A DNA stretch of 5,116 bases, taken from an uncultured Oscillospiraceae bacterium (GTDB lineage Bacteria; Bacillota; Clostridia; Oscillospirales; Acutalibacteraceae). Both the position numbers and the translations under genes were made by a program. This document shows positions 1 through 5,116 of this stretch, in pieces; positions within the stretch are counted from its first letter, which is position 1, and each line of letters begins with the position of its first letter. The notes under the pieces are model-generated. The model saw nothing but the letters and a program-made list of their open reading frames with translations, did no database searches and was not told where the DNA came from. The stretch is taken from positions 1 through 5,116 of the forward strand of contig UQRS01000101.1 of NCBI GenBank assembly GCA_900543525.1. Reading direction: 5' to 3'.

Positions 1-2856
1 GGTCGTCATGGCGGCGCTGATGCTCTGATACACCTGTGCTACCGTAAGGCCGTTCAGCGCAGCCTTTGTCTTATCCACCGTGACCGACAGCTCGGCGGTC
101 GTATCGTCGAGGCCGTTATCCACCTCTTCAATCCCCTCTACGGAGGAGAGGATCTCCCCCACCTCCTGCGCGCTGAGGCGCAGCGTGTCGAGATCGTCGT
201 TATAGATATTGAGGGAGACGCCCGACCCGCCAAGGCCGCTCATCATACTGGACATATCCGACGCGCCGCTGGCCTCTATCTCGCAGTCCAGGTCGGCCGT
301 GCGGTCGGTAATCTCCTTTGCGATTTCCATGCTGTCGTTCTGATACGCCTCCTGCAGCAGGACGTACATGCTGACCGAGGTGGTGTCCGCCTCGCCCAGT
401 CCCATGAGCGAATTGCTGCCGCCGATCATGGCGCCGACCGTCTCCACCCCCTCAATCTCCTCAATCCGCTCTATGACCTGATCGGACATGGCGGTGGTTT
501 CTTCAAAGGCTGCATCCTCCGGCATCTGGAGGGTGACGGTGATCTCACTCGCGCTCATCTCGGGCATGAAGGAAAAGCCCTTCCGCAGGGTGAAGAAAAC
601 GCTTCCCACCAGCAGCAAAACAGCCAGCGCCAGCACCAGCACCCGCCGATTCAAGGCGGCGCGCAGTACCTTTTCGTACCCGGAGATAAATTTATCGAAC
701 CATTTGTGCGAAACCACCCGCTGCTTTTTCAGCATACCGGAGGCGGCGGCCGGCACAAAGGTCAGCGCGACAATCAGGCTGGCCAGCAGCGAGTAGGCGA
801 TGGTCAGCGCCATGTCGGTAAACAGCTGGCGGGTAATCCCTTCGACAAACACGATCGGCAGAAAAACGCAGATGGTCGTCAGGGTCGAGGAGGTAATGGC
901 GGCGGCCACCTGCTTTGCGCCGACGACAGCCGCCTGCTTCGCGGTTGCACCCTGCCCGCGGAGGCGGTAAATATTCTCAATCACGACGACCGAGTTGTCC
1001 ACCAGCATGCCAACCCCAATCGCGAGGCCGGAGAGCGAAATCATATTCAGCGTCACGCCGGAAAAGTACATCAGCACAATGGCAAAAACCACGCTGACCG
1101 GAATCGACATGGCGATCATGAAGGTCGGCTTCAGATCCCGCAGGAAAAGCAGCAGGATCAGCACGGCCAGCACCGCACCCCAGAGGAAGTTCCCGATGAC
1201 CGAGTTCACGATCATATGGATGTAGTCGCCCTGGCTCATCAGCATGGTGAAGGAGAGGCCGGCATACTCCTCCTCCAGCTTGTCAAATCGCGCGGACAGG
1301 CTGTCGGTCACGGCGGCGGTCGCGGCGGTCGACTGCTTTGTAAAGGTGAGGACCACACCGTCCGCACCATTGATCTTGGCATAAATCTCCGCCGCGTTGT
1401 CGGTTATGGCCACATCCGCCACATCCGACAGCCGTACCGGATCGACCCCGTCCATCCCCAAATCAAAAAGGGTGAGGTTTTCCATCTCCTCGGCGGAGGA
1501 GAACTGCTCCCCCACCCGGACGAGATATTCCACCCCATCCTTCGCCGTGACATAGCCTGCCGGCATCGAGAAATTCTGTGCCGTCAAAATGCCGGAGATG
1601 GTCGACATGTTGATCTTGTCGGAGATGTCGACCCCATCGGTCATCTCCTGCTTTTTCTGCGCCAGCTCGGCCGCCTTTGCGTCCAGCTCGGCAAGGGCGC
1701 TGTCCACCTGCGCCGCGCCGTCCGACAGCGTCGGGAAAGCGGCGTTTATGGCTTCAATCCCGCTGTCAATTTCGGCGATTTTCGCCGGCACATCCTCCAG
1801 CGAGAGGCCGGCGGCGGACAGCTGGTCGTTGATCTGTGAAAGGCCGCTCTCCACCTGAGAAAGGCCGGCCTCCGCCTCGGCCAGTTTTTCCGGCAGCGCG
1901 GCCAGCGTCACGCCGGAATCGGCCAGCGCAGCCTCTATCTGCGAAAGGCCGGCTGCCGCCGCCTGATACTCCGTGCTTCCGGCCGGCAACACGGATAGGG
2001 CGGCCTGCAGCTCGTTCGCCTGCTGCAGGGCGGCGCGCAGTCTCTCCACCGTTTCATAAAGCGTCGCCCGGGTCGCCGTCAGCTCGGCGGCCGTCTGCTG
2101 CAGGGCGGTCAGCTGCTCCTTCATACTCTGCAGGGAGGCAAGCTGGCTCTCCATCTCGTTTTGTTTTGCCGCAAGCTCCTGCTTGGAGGCGGTCAGCTGC
2201 CCTCTGGCATCGGCGATCTGCCGCTCTCCGTCCGCGAAGCTCCGACTGATGGAGGCGCGCAGCTTTTCGTTGACGGCGGCAATCTTCGCCTCGCTCAGAA
2301 AGACGTTGGCCGTCTCCTCGATCGTGCCGCTGGCCTGCACACTCGCGACGCCGTCCACACCCTCCAGCTTTTGCAGAAGCGTGTCATTCAGAAAAGCGGA
2401 AAGCTCGGCAACGTCCTTTCCTTCCATATTGACCGCGGCCACCGCGACCGGCATGATGTTGGGGTTCAGCTTGAGCACATAAGGCGTCCCCACCATGTCG
2501 TCCCAGCTGCCCTCCAGCAAATCCAGTGACTCTCGAATATCGATCGAAACCGCGTCCATGTTGGCGTCCTCTGTAAACTGGAGCACCACCATCGAATAAT
2601 TGTCGCTGGAGGTCGACTGCACCTTGCTGAAATTTTCCAGCGTGGCCATCGACTGCTCGATCGGTTTGGTAACCTCTCCCTCAACCTTTTCGGCGCTGGC
2701 ACCGGGATAGGTTGTGACAATCACCGCGTACGGAAAATCCATGTTGGGCAAAAGGTCGGGTGTCATATTGGTGTAGGAGACCACACCAAGCACGATCACC
2801 ACCAAAACCGCCAGCATCACGGTCAGCGGCTTTTTTACGCTGAATTTTGCAAGCAT
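1..2856 (-). CDS. RND-family efflux permease with coiled-coil insert (3' end outside window)
   Basis: This is an inner-membrane RND exporter (AcrB/SwrC-like, proton-driven) with 952 codons visible and no stop; the C-terminal half, including TM8-12, is missing. In order: TM1 about residues 11-28; porter subdomain about 30-190 (motifs DLLPNMDFP, YPGASAEKVE); a long Ala/Leu/Gln/Glu-rich helical insert about 192-405; the rest of the porter/docking region about 406-540; TM2-TM6 about 553-704; TM7 about 738-756; then the start of the second porter domain. The TM4 signature GMLVDNSVVVIENI (616-629) keeps the first acidic residue of AcrB's proton-relay pair (D620) and has Asn at the second. TM1 to TM2 is about 525 residues, against roughly 310 in AcrB. 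The ATG at 2856 is chosen because AAAGGA lies 10 nt upstream and TM1 follows at once. No membrane-fusion partner or TetR-type regulator is visible. The substrate is unknown; drug, lipid or lipopeptide export are the family options. Confidence 0.93.
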   Translation of the reverse strand, partial: MLAKFSVKKPLTVMLAVLVVIVLGVVSYTNMTPDLLPNMDFPYAVIVTTYPGASAEKVEGEVTKPIEQSMATLENFSKVQSTSSDNYSMVVLQFTEDANMDAVSIDIRESLDLLEGSWDDMVGTPYVLKLNPNIMPVAVAAVNMEGKDVAELSAFLNDTLLQKLEGVDGVASVQASGTIEETANVFLSEAKIAAVNEKLRASISRSFADGERQIADARGQLTASKQELAAKQNEMESQLASLQSMKEQLTALQQTAAELTATRATLYETVERLRAALQQANELQAALSVLPAGSTEYQAAAAGLSQIEAALADSGVTLAALPEKLAEAEAGLSQVESGLSQINDQLSAAGLSLEDVPAKIAEIDSGIEAINAAFPTLSDGAAQVDSALAELDAKAAELAQKKQEMTDGVDISDKINMSTISGILTAQNFSMPAGYVTAKDGVEYLVRVGEQFSSAEEMENLTLFDLGMDGVDPVRLSDVADVAITDNAAEIYAKINGADGVVLTFTKQSTAATAAVTDSLSARFDKLEEEYAGLSFTMLMSQGDYIHMIVNSVIGNFLWGAVLAVLILLLFLRDLKPTFMIAMSIPVSVVFAIVLMYFSGVTLNMISLSGLAIGVGMLVDNSVVVIENIYRLRGQGATAKQAAVVGAKQVAAAITSSTLTTICVFLPIVFVEGITRQLFTDMALTIAYSLLASLIVALTFVPAAASGMLKKQRVVSHKWFDKFISGYEKVLRAALNRRVLVLALAVLLLVGSVFFTLRKGFSFMPEMSASEITVTLQMPEDAAFEETTAMSDQVIERIEEIEGVETVGAMIGGSNSLMGLGEADTTSVSMYVLLQEAYQNDSMEIAKEITDRTADLDCEIEASGASDMSSMMSGLGGSGVSLNIYNDDLDTLRLSAQEVGEILSSVEGIEEVDNGLDDTTAELSVTVDKTKAALNGLTVAQVYQSISAAMTT
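1640..2283 (-). other. Helical coiled-coil insert within the RND porter domain
   Basis: Residues about 192-405 of the RND protein are strongly helix-forming, rich in Ala, Leu, Gln and Glu, and nearly free of aromatic residues. Proline/glycine breaks at about 290-293, 322, 357 and 374-380 suggest several helical segments folding back on each other. The insert sits between the strand ending near AKIAAVNEKL and the helix NMSTISGILTAQNFSMPAG, which is close to where AcrB's docking (funnel) subdomain begins. It accounts for nearly all the extra length relative to AcrB. Its role is not known. A periplasm-like stalk, a replacement for an adaptor hairpin, or a cell-wall-spanning element are all inference. 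Confidence 0.7.
1762..1950 (-). repeat. Two-copy 28-residue repeat in the RND coiled-coil insert
   Basis: Residues 303-330 (GLSQIEAALADSG...) and 338-365 (GLSQINDQLSAAG...) align without gaps with 12 of 28 identities, at a 35-residue period equal to five heptads. A third, partial GLSQ motif occurs at residues 331-334. In the DNA this shows as three copies of gaaaggccg on the plus strand (near 1837, 1858 and 1939). It points to growth of the coiled coil by internal duplication. Confidence 0.55.
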
Positions 2857-2866
2857 AGCAAAACCA

Positions 2867-2872
2867 TCCTTT
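2867..2872 (-). promoter_or_regulatory. Ribosome binding site of the RND gene
   Basis: On the minus strand AAAGGA, within AAGAAAGGATGG, lies 10 nt before the ATG at 2856. It fixes the start of the RND gene. Confidence 0.75.
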
Positions 2873-2955
2873 CTTAAAAAATATCGGCGTGTAGCGGCGT
2901 GCACCTCTTCACGGGCAAAATATTTAAATTTCCAAAAAATCCAATTTGACAGTTT

Positions 2956-2984
2956 ATTATATCTTTCCGCCGGCGCGAAAACAA
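2956..2984 (-). promoter_or_regulatory. Probable sigma-A promoter of the RND gene
   Basis: Read on the minus strand, TTGTTT (2984-2979) is followed after 17 nt by a perfect TATAAT (2961-2956). The predicted transcript would start near 2949 and have a leader of about 90 nt before the RND ATG. The -10 box is perfect and the -35 box matches only TTG, so an activator or modest basal strength is plausible. An ATTTAAAT palindrome just downstream (2932-2939) lies in the leader and could be an operator, but this is weak. Confidence 0.5.
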
Positions 2985-3020
2985 TGAATATTCTGTAAAC
3001 GAAAAGGCACCTCCGCAATT

Positions 3021-3036
3021 TTGTAAATATATACAA
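3021..3036. repeat. Short inverted repeat in the divergent spacer
   Basis: TTGTA-N6-TACAA is a perfect 5-bp inverted repeat in AT-rich DNA, followed by another TACAA at 3041-3045. It lies upstream of both candidate divergent promoters, about 70 nt upstream of the predicted RND transcript start. It resembles a dimeric regulator site, but no regulator gene is in view. The spacing is far too short for a BirA operator. Confidence 0.3.
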
Positions 3037-3063
3037 TTCATACAAACGAGGAGATCTGTTTCT

Positions 3064-3144
3064 ATGATTTACCACAACTGCAAGGCCGCCGTATTTTTCT
3101 GCATATCTTCTCCAATTGTCACCTTTAGTAAGTGCAAAGGTTGA
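3064..3144 (+). CDS. Possible 26-aa small ORF upstream of birA
   Basis: An ATG at 3064 is preceded by GAGGAG (3048-3053) at a 10-nt spacing, a ribosome binding site better than many real ones. It opens a 26-codon frame (MIYHNCKAAVFFCISSPIVT then FSKCKG) ending in TGA at 3142-3144, inside the right half of the BirA operator and on top of the birA -35 box. The peptide has three cysteines and a short hydrophobic stretch, and I recognise no family. No convincing promoter is visible just upstream. It may be a leader peptide, a remnant, or chance. Confidence 0.25.
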   Translation: MIYHNCKAAVFFCISSPIVTFSKCKG

Positions 3145-3155
3145 CAATCGGAGAA
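3108..3155. promoter_or_regulatory. Putative BirA operator (long inverted repeat over the birA promoter)
   Basis: The left arm (3108-3126, TTCTCCAATTGTCACCTTT) and right arm (3136-3155, AAAGGTTGACAATCGGAGAA) pair almost completely around a 9-nt centre; one mismatch and one extra base break the symmetry. The inner half-sites TTGTCACCT (3116-3124) and GGTTGACAA (3139-3147) are 9 bp each with a 14-bp gap. They resemble the known BirA pattern of TTGTAAACC/TTGTTAACC-type halves in inverted orientation at a similar gap. The right half contains the whole -35 box, so binding would block RNA polymerase. The assignment to BirA rests on half-site similarity, geometry and the adjacent birA gene. Confidence 0.7.
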
Positions 3156-3169
3156 AAGCGCAGTATACT
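3141..3169 (+). promoter_or_regulatory. Sigma-A promoter of birA-bioY
   Basis: A perfect TTGACA (3141-3146), a 17-nt spacer and TATACT (3164-3169) form a near-consensus housekeeping promoter. Transcription should start near 3176, giving a leader of about 90 nt before birA. Such a strong promoter with an operator over its -35 box fits a repressible gene. Confidence 0.85.
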
Positions 3170-3252
3170 TGAGTTCAAGTTCGCCGATCATCCGGTCGTC
3201 CGCGCCGTTTCGGGAAAGGCCTCCCGCCCCCCGGCGGCACGGTGCATTCATG

Positions 3253-3257
3253 AGGAG
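3253..3257 (+). promoter_or_regulatory. Ribosome binding site deciding the birA start
   Basis: AGGAG lies 10 nt before the ATG at 3268. The in-frame ATG at 3250 has no comparable site upstream, and the in-frame TTG at 3169 lies within the -10 box and ahead of the predicted transcript start. The start at 3268 is therefore preferred. Confidence 0.7.
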
Positions 3258-3267
3258 ATGGAGTCAT

Positions 3268-4242
3268 ATGCAAGCATCTTTAAAGGAAGAGGTTCTCGCG
3301 CTCCTGTGCGAAAACGCCGGAAACCCGGTCTCCGGCAGCGAGATGGCCGCCCGGCTGGGCGTGACCCGCAACGCCGTGTGGAAGGCCATTCGCCAGCTCA
3401 CAGCAGAGGGCTGCCGGATTGAGGCGGCCACCAACCGCGGCTACACGCTGGCCGACGCCGGCGATCTGCTCTGCGCGCCGCTGGTCAGAAAGGATTTAAA
3501 CACCGCGCGGCTGGGACGCACGCTTATCATAGAGGAAACGCTCGGCTCCTCCAACGAGCTGGCCAAACGGCTGGCGGCAAAAGGGGCAGCTGACGGCACC
3601 GTTGTGATCGCCCGGCAGCAAACCGGCGGAAAGGGGCGGCGCGGCCGCAGCTTTTTCTCTCCGCCCGGCAGCGGCCTGTACATGAGCTTGCTGCTGCGCC
3701 CCAGTCTTGCGGCCGCAGACGCCGGGCTGCTGACCTCCCTCACCGCCGTCGCGGTGGCAGAGGCGATCGAAAGCCTCTCCCCCGTTACGGTGGGCATCAA
3801 GTGGGTCAACGACCTCTTTGTTGGCGGAAAGAAGCTGTGCGGTATTTTGACCGAGGCCTCCATGGATATGGAGAGCGGCATGCTGGAATACATGGTGGTC
3901 GGCATCGGCGTCAATGTCGGCAGGATTGATTTTCCTCCGGAGCTTAGCGAAATCGCTACTTCCATCGAAAATGAAAATCCGCAGCCCGTCCGCAGGGCGG
4001 CGCTGGCCGCCGCCATTCTCAACCGGCTGGAGGCGAGGTTGTCCTCCGCCGATACAGGCGCCTTTTTGGAGGAGAGCCGCCGCCGCTCAATCGTGCTGGG
4101 CAAAACGGTTACGGTGATCCAGGGAACCGCCTCCTACCCGGCGAAGGCGATCGGCATCGACGAGGAGGGACGCCTGATCCTGCAAACGGCCGATGGTGTG
4201 CGCCATCTCGGCTCGGGAGAAATCAGCGTGCGGTTGGAATAA
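3268..4242 (+). CDS. birA: Bifunctional biotin-[acetyl-CoA-carboxylase] ligase / biotin operon repressor
   Basis: This 324-aa cytoplasmic class II biotin-protein ligase makes biotinyl-5'-AMP from biotin and ATP and transfers the biotin to the lysine of carrier domains such as AccB or biotin-dependent decarboxylases. With bound biotinyl-AMP it dimerises and represses. The N-terminal winged helix-turn-helix spans residues 1-62 (SGSEMAARLGVT, then recognition helix RNAVWKAIRQL, then wing). The ligase domain is about 70-275: GSSNELA (93-99), biotin/AMP loop QQTGGKGRRGRSF (117-129), catalytic K178 in KWVND (178-182), GILTE (192-196), GIGVNV (212-217). The C-terminal SH3-like domain is about 277-324. 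KWVND replaces the usual KWPND but keeps the Lys, Asn and Asp. Length is normal for the family. It is first in a likely operon with bioY and probably represses itself through the operator at 3108-3155. Confidence 0.96.
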   Translation: MQASLKEEVLALLCENAGNPVSGSEMAARLGVTRNAVWKAIRQLTAEGCRIEAATNRGYTLADAGDLLCAPLVRKDLNTARLGRTLIIEETLGSSNELAKRLAAKGAADGTVVIARQQTGGKGRRGRSFFSPPGSGLYMSLLLRPSLAAADAGLLTSLTAVAVAEAIESLSPVTVGIKWVNDLFVGGKKLCGILTEASMDMESGMLEYMVVGIGVNVGRIDFPPELSEIATSIENENPQPVRRAALAAAILNRLEARLSSADTGAFLEESRRRSIVLGKTVTVIQGTASYPAKAIGIDEEGRLILQTADGVRHLGSGEISVRLE

Positions 4243-4250
4243 GCCGACAG

Positions 4251-4292
4251 AAGCCGAACCATACTGCCGCCGGATTACGGCACAAGCGGCTT
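4251..4292 (+). repeat. Inverted repeat in the birA-bioY gap
   Basis: The 95-nt gap between birA and bioY can fold as an outer AAGCCG/CGGCTT stem (4251-4256 with 4287-4292) and an inner TGCCG/CGGCA stem (4265-4269 with 4278-4282). No T-run follows, so it does not look like a terminator. It might affect mRNA stability or simply be chance in GC-rich DNA. No separate promoter or BirA-like operator is visible here, which supports co-transcription of bioY with birA. Confidence 0.3.
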
Positions 4293-4323
4293 CCCGCCGC
4301 CTTTACAGCAAATGAAAAAAGAG

Positions 4324-4327
4324 AGGA
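4324..4327 (+). promoter_or_regulatory. Ribosome binding site deciding the bioY start
   Basis: AGGA, within GAGAGGA (4321-4327), lies 10 nt before the ATG at 4338. The in-frame TTG at 4329 would leave only 1 nt of spacing, so it is rejected as the start. Confidence 0.7.
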
Positions 4328-4337
4328 ATTGTCCAAT

Positions 4338-4883
4338 ATGAAAAAACTGACACTCAAAGAAATGACCGCCACAGCCCTGATGACCGCGCTGCTCTGCGTG
4401 GCCGCGCCTTTTACCATTCCGACCGGGGTTATCCCGATTTCGTTGGCCACCTTTGTGATTTATCTCGCGGCGGCGATACTCGGGGCGAAGAAGGGCAGCC
4501 TCTGCGTTTTGCTGTACATTCTGCTCGGCGCGGTCGGGCTGCCGGTTTTCTCCGGGTTCAGCGGCGGGCTTGGAAAGCTGGCCGGCCCGACCGGCGGCTA
4601 CATCGTCGGCTACATATTCTGCGCCCTGATCGTGGGGCTGGCCGCTGATCTTTTCGGCAAAAGAATTTGGGTTTATCCGATTGCCATGGTGCTTGGGACG
4701 GCGGTGCTTTACGCCTTCGGAACGGTCTGGTTCATGATTCAGAGCGGCAACGGGCTGGCCGCGTCGCTGGCGCTGTGCGTTGTTCCCTTCCTGCTTGGCG
4801 ACGCTGTGAAAATCGTCGTCGCCACCGGCGTCGGCTTCCTGCTCCGGCAACAGGTAATGGGGCGGATACTGGCAAACGGCTGA
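4338..4883 (+). CDS. bioY: Biotin transporter BioY, ECF-type S component
   Basis: This 181-aa polytopic membrane protein is the biotin-binding subunit of an energy-coupling factor transporter. Imported biotin would feed BirA, encoded just upstream. About six hydrophobic segments are seen (roughly residues 11-28, 34-50, 54-72, 85-104, 109-128, 143-168). Family hallmarks are the N-terminal block TIPTGVIPISLATFVIYLAA (26-45), YILLGAVGLPVFSGFSGG (60-77), the signature GPTGGYIVGY (83-92), and the late PFLLGDAVKIV block (150-160) with conserved Asp155 and Lys158. Length is typical. It lies 95 nt after birA on the same strand with no promoter or terminator between, so it is probably read from the BirA-controlled promoter. 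No EcfA or EcfT gene is in view. BioY here presumably uses a shared module encoded elsewhere, as is usual in Firmicutes. Confidence 0.96.
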   Translation: MKKLTLKEMTATALMTALLCVAAPFTIPTGVIPISLATFVIYLAAAILGAKKGSLCVLLYILLGAVGLPVFSGFSGGLGKLAGPTGGYIVGYIFCALIVGLAADLFGKRIWVYPIAMVLGTAVLYAFGTVWFMIQSGNGLAASLALCVVPFLLGDAVKIVVATGVGFLLRQQVMGRILANG

Positions 4884-5021
4884 TTTGGCTTCCCCCAAAA
4901 ACTTAATTTTCAAAGAATTTCTGCAAGCCGGAGGTCGCATAAGCAAACGGCGGTAAATCGGACATCCCGGAATTTTTTAACCGAAGGCGCCACCCAGCCA
5001 CCCGGCGGTGTAAAAATCAAA
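4884..5021. other. Non-coding stretch downstream of bioY
   Basis: I see no gene, RNA or clear signal between the bioY stop and the terminator hairpin. A TTTTTT run at 4973-4978 is preceded only by a 3-bp CGG/CCG pairing, too weak to call a terminator. Confidence 0.5.
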
Positions 5022-5066
5022 AAAGCACTGGAATAAAGCTTTTACAAAGCCTTGCTCCAGTGCTTT
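5022..5066. terminator. Hairpin terminator, probably bidirectional
   Basis: AAAGCACTGGA (5022-5032) pairs perfectly over 11 bp with TCCAGTGCTTT (5056-5066). A nested GCTTT-TAC-AAAGC hairpin (5038-5050) lies in the loop. On the plus strand the tract after the stem is modest (CTTTAATTT). On the minus strand it is strong: six T, then GA, then five T, covering 5024 back to 5012. It would end the birA-bioY transcript and, more efficiently, a convergent minus-strand transcript entering from the right. Confidence 0.75.
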
Positions 5067-5081
5067 AATTTCTGCCGTTTT

Positions 5082-5116
5082 TCAGAGAAAATTCAAGAGA
5101 ACATCTGCGATTTCCC
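5082..5116 (-). CDS. Possible 3' end of a convergent gene
   Basis: One minus-strand frame reads EIADVLLNFL followed by TGA (5084-5082), entering from the right edge. It stops 15 nt before the terminator hairpin, whose minus-strand T-tract is the stronger one. The amphipathic helical tail is protein-like, but 10 codons are far too few to name a family. A second minus-strand frame stops at 5095-5093 and cannot be excluded. Confidence 0.3.
   Translation of the reverse strand, partial: EIADVLLNFL

Noticed and set aside
706..1839. A 377-codon plus-strand open frame, rich in His, Arg and Gly
   Set aside because: It lies antisense to the RND coding sequence, which reads as a clear family member throughout. 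The composition is typical of a shadow frame in GC-rich DNA, and it shows no domain or ribosome site.
1..2856. Classifying the minus-strand gene as MmpL/SecDF-like rather than HAE-type RND
   Set aside because: The N-terminal NMDFP and YPGASAEKVE motifs and the GMLVDNSVVVIENI helix are those of the AcrB/SwrC branch.
2946..2951. Plus-strand TTGACA as a second promoter in the spacer
   Set aside because: The position 17 nt downstream is GC-rich (gccggc) and no -10-like hexamer lies at 16-18 nt.
3021..3036. TTGTAAATATATACAA as a second BirA operator
   Set aside because: One half resembles TTGTAAA, but the halves are only 6 bp apart. BirA sites need a gap of about 14-16 bp between 9-bp halves.
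3169..3267. Upstream extension of birA from a TTG at 3169 or an ATG at 3250
   Set aside because: The TTG overlaps the -10 box and precedes the predicted transcript start. The ATG at 3250 lacks a ribosome site. Family alignment begins at the winged helix just after 3268.
3177..3267. A riboswitch in the birA leader
   Set aside because: The leader is only about 90 nt with no recognisable conserved riboswitch core or terminator. Control by BirA protein explains the gene context better.
3441..4103. A 220-codon minus-strand open frame
   Set aside because: It is antisense to birA, whose motifs are intact. Its Ser/Ala/Pro-rich composition marks it as a shadow.
4275..4946. A 223-codon minus-strand open frame
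   Set aside because: It is antisense to bioY. Its Gln/Arg/His-rich, low-hydrophobicity composition is a shadow of the membrane protein codons.

Overview
The window reads as chromosomal DNA of a moderately GC-rich Gram-positive anaerobe, most likely a Clostridia member of the Oscillospiraceae/Ruminococcaceae kind. That assignment is inferred from the GC-rich coding sequence, the AGGAG-type ribosome binding sites, a stand-alone RND exporter of the type seen in Firmicutes, and a class II BirA paired with BioY. No rRNA, tRNA, CRISPR or insertion sequence is visible.

Layout. Positions 1-2856 (minus strand) carry the first 952 codons of a large RND-family efflux permease whose 3' end lies outside the window. 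An AT-rich divergent spacer (2857-3267) follows. It holds a probable minus-strand promoter for the RND gene, a 26-codon small ORF of uncertain status, and a very good plus-strand sigma-A promoter (TTGACA-17-TATACT). The -35 box of that promoter sits inside one half of a long inverted repeat that fits a BirA operator. Positions 3268-4242 (plus) encode BirA, a bifunctional biotin-protein ligase and repressor. Positions 4338-4883 (plus) encode BioY, the biotin-binding S component of an ECF transporter. A hairpin at 5022-5066 looks like a bidirectional terminator. The last 35 bases may be the tail of a convergent minus-strand gene.

How the genes work together. BirA and BioY form a compact biotin scavenging and sensing module. 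BioY imports biotin using ECF energising subunits that must be encoded elsewhere. BirA activates the biotin and attaches it to carboxylase/decarboxylase carrier domains. When acceptor is scarce, BirA-biotinyl-AMP should bind the operator and shut off its own promoter, and with it bioY. No biotin synthesis gene is present here. The divergent RND exporter has no obvious functional link to biotin.

The most unusual element is a helical insert of about 210 residues in the first extracytoplasmic loop of the RND protein, containing an internal 35-residue repeat. Everything else fits known families, and I see no evidence of an entirely new system.
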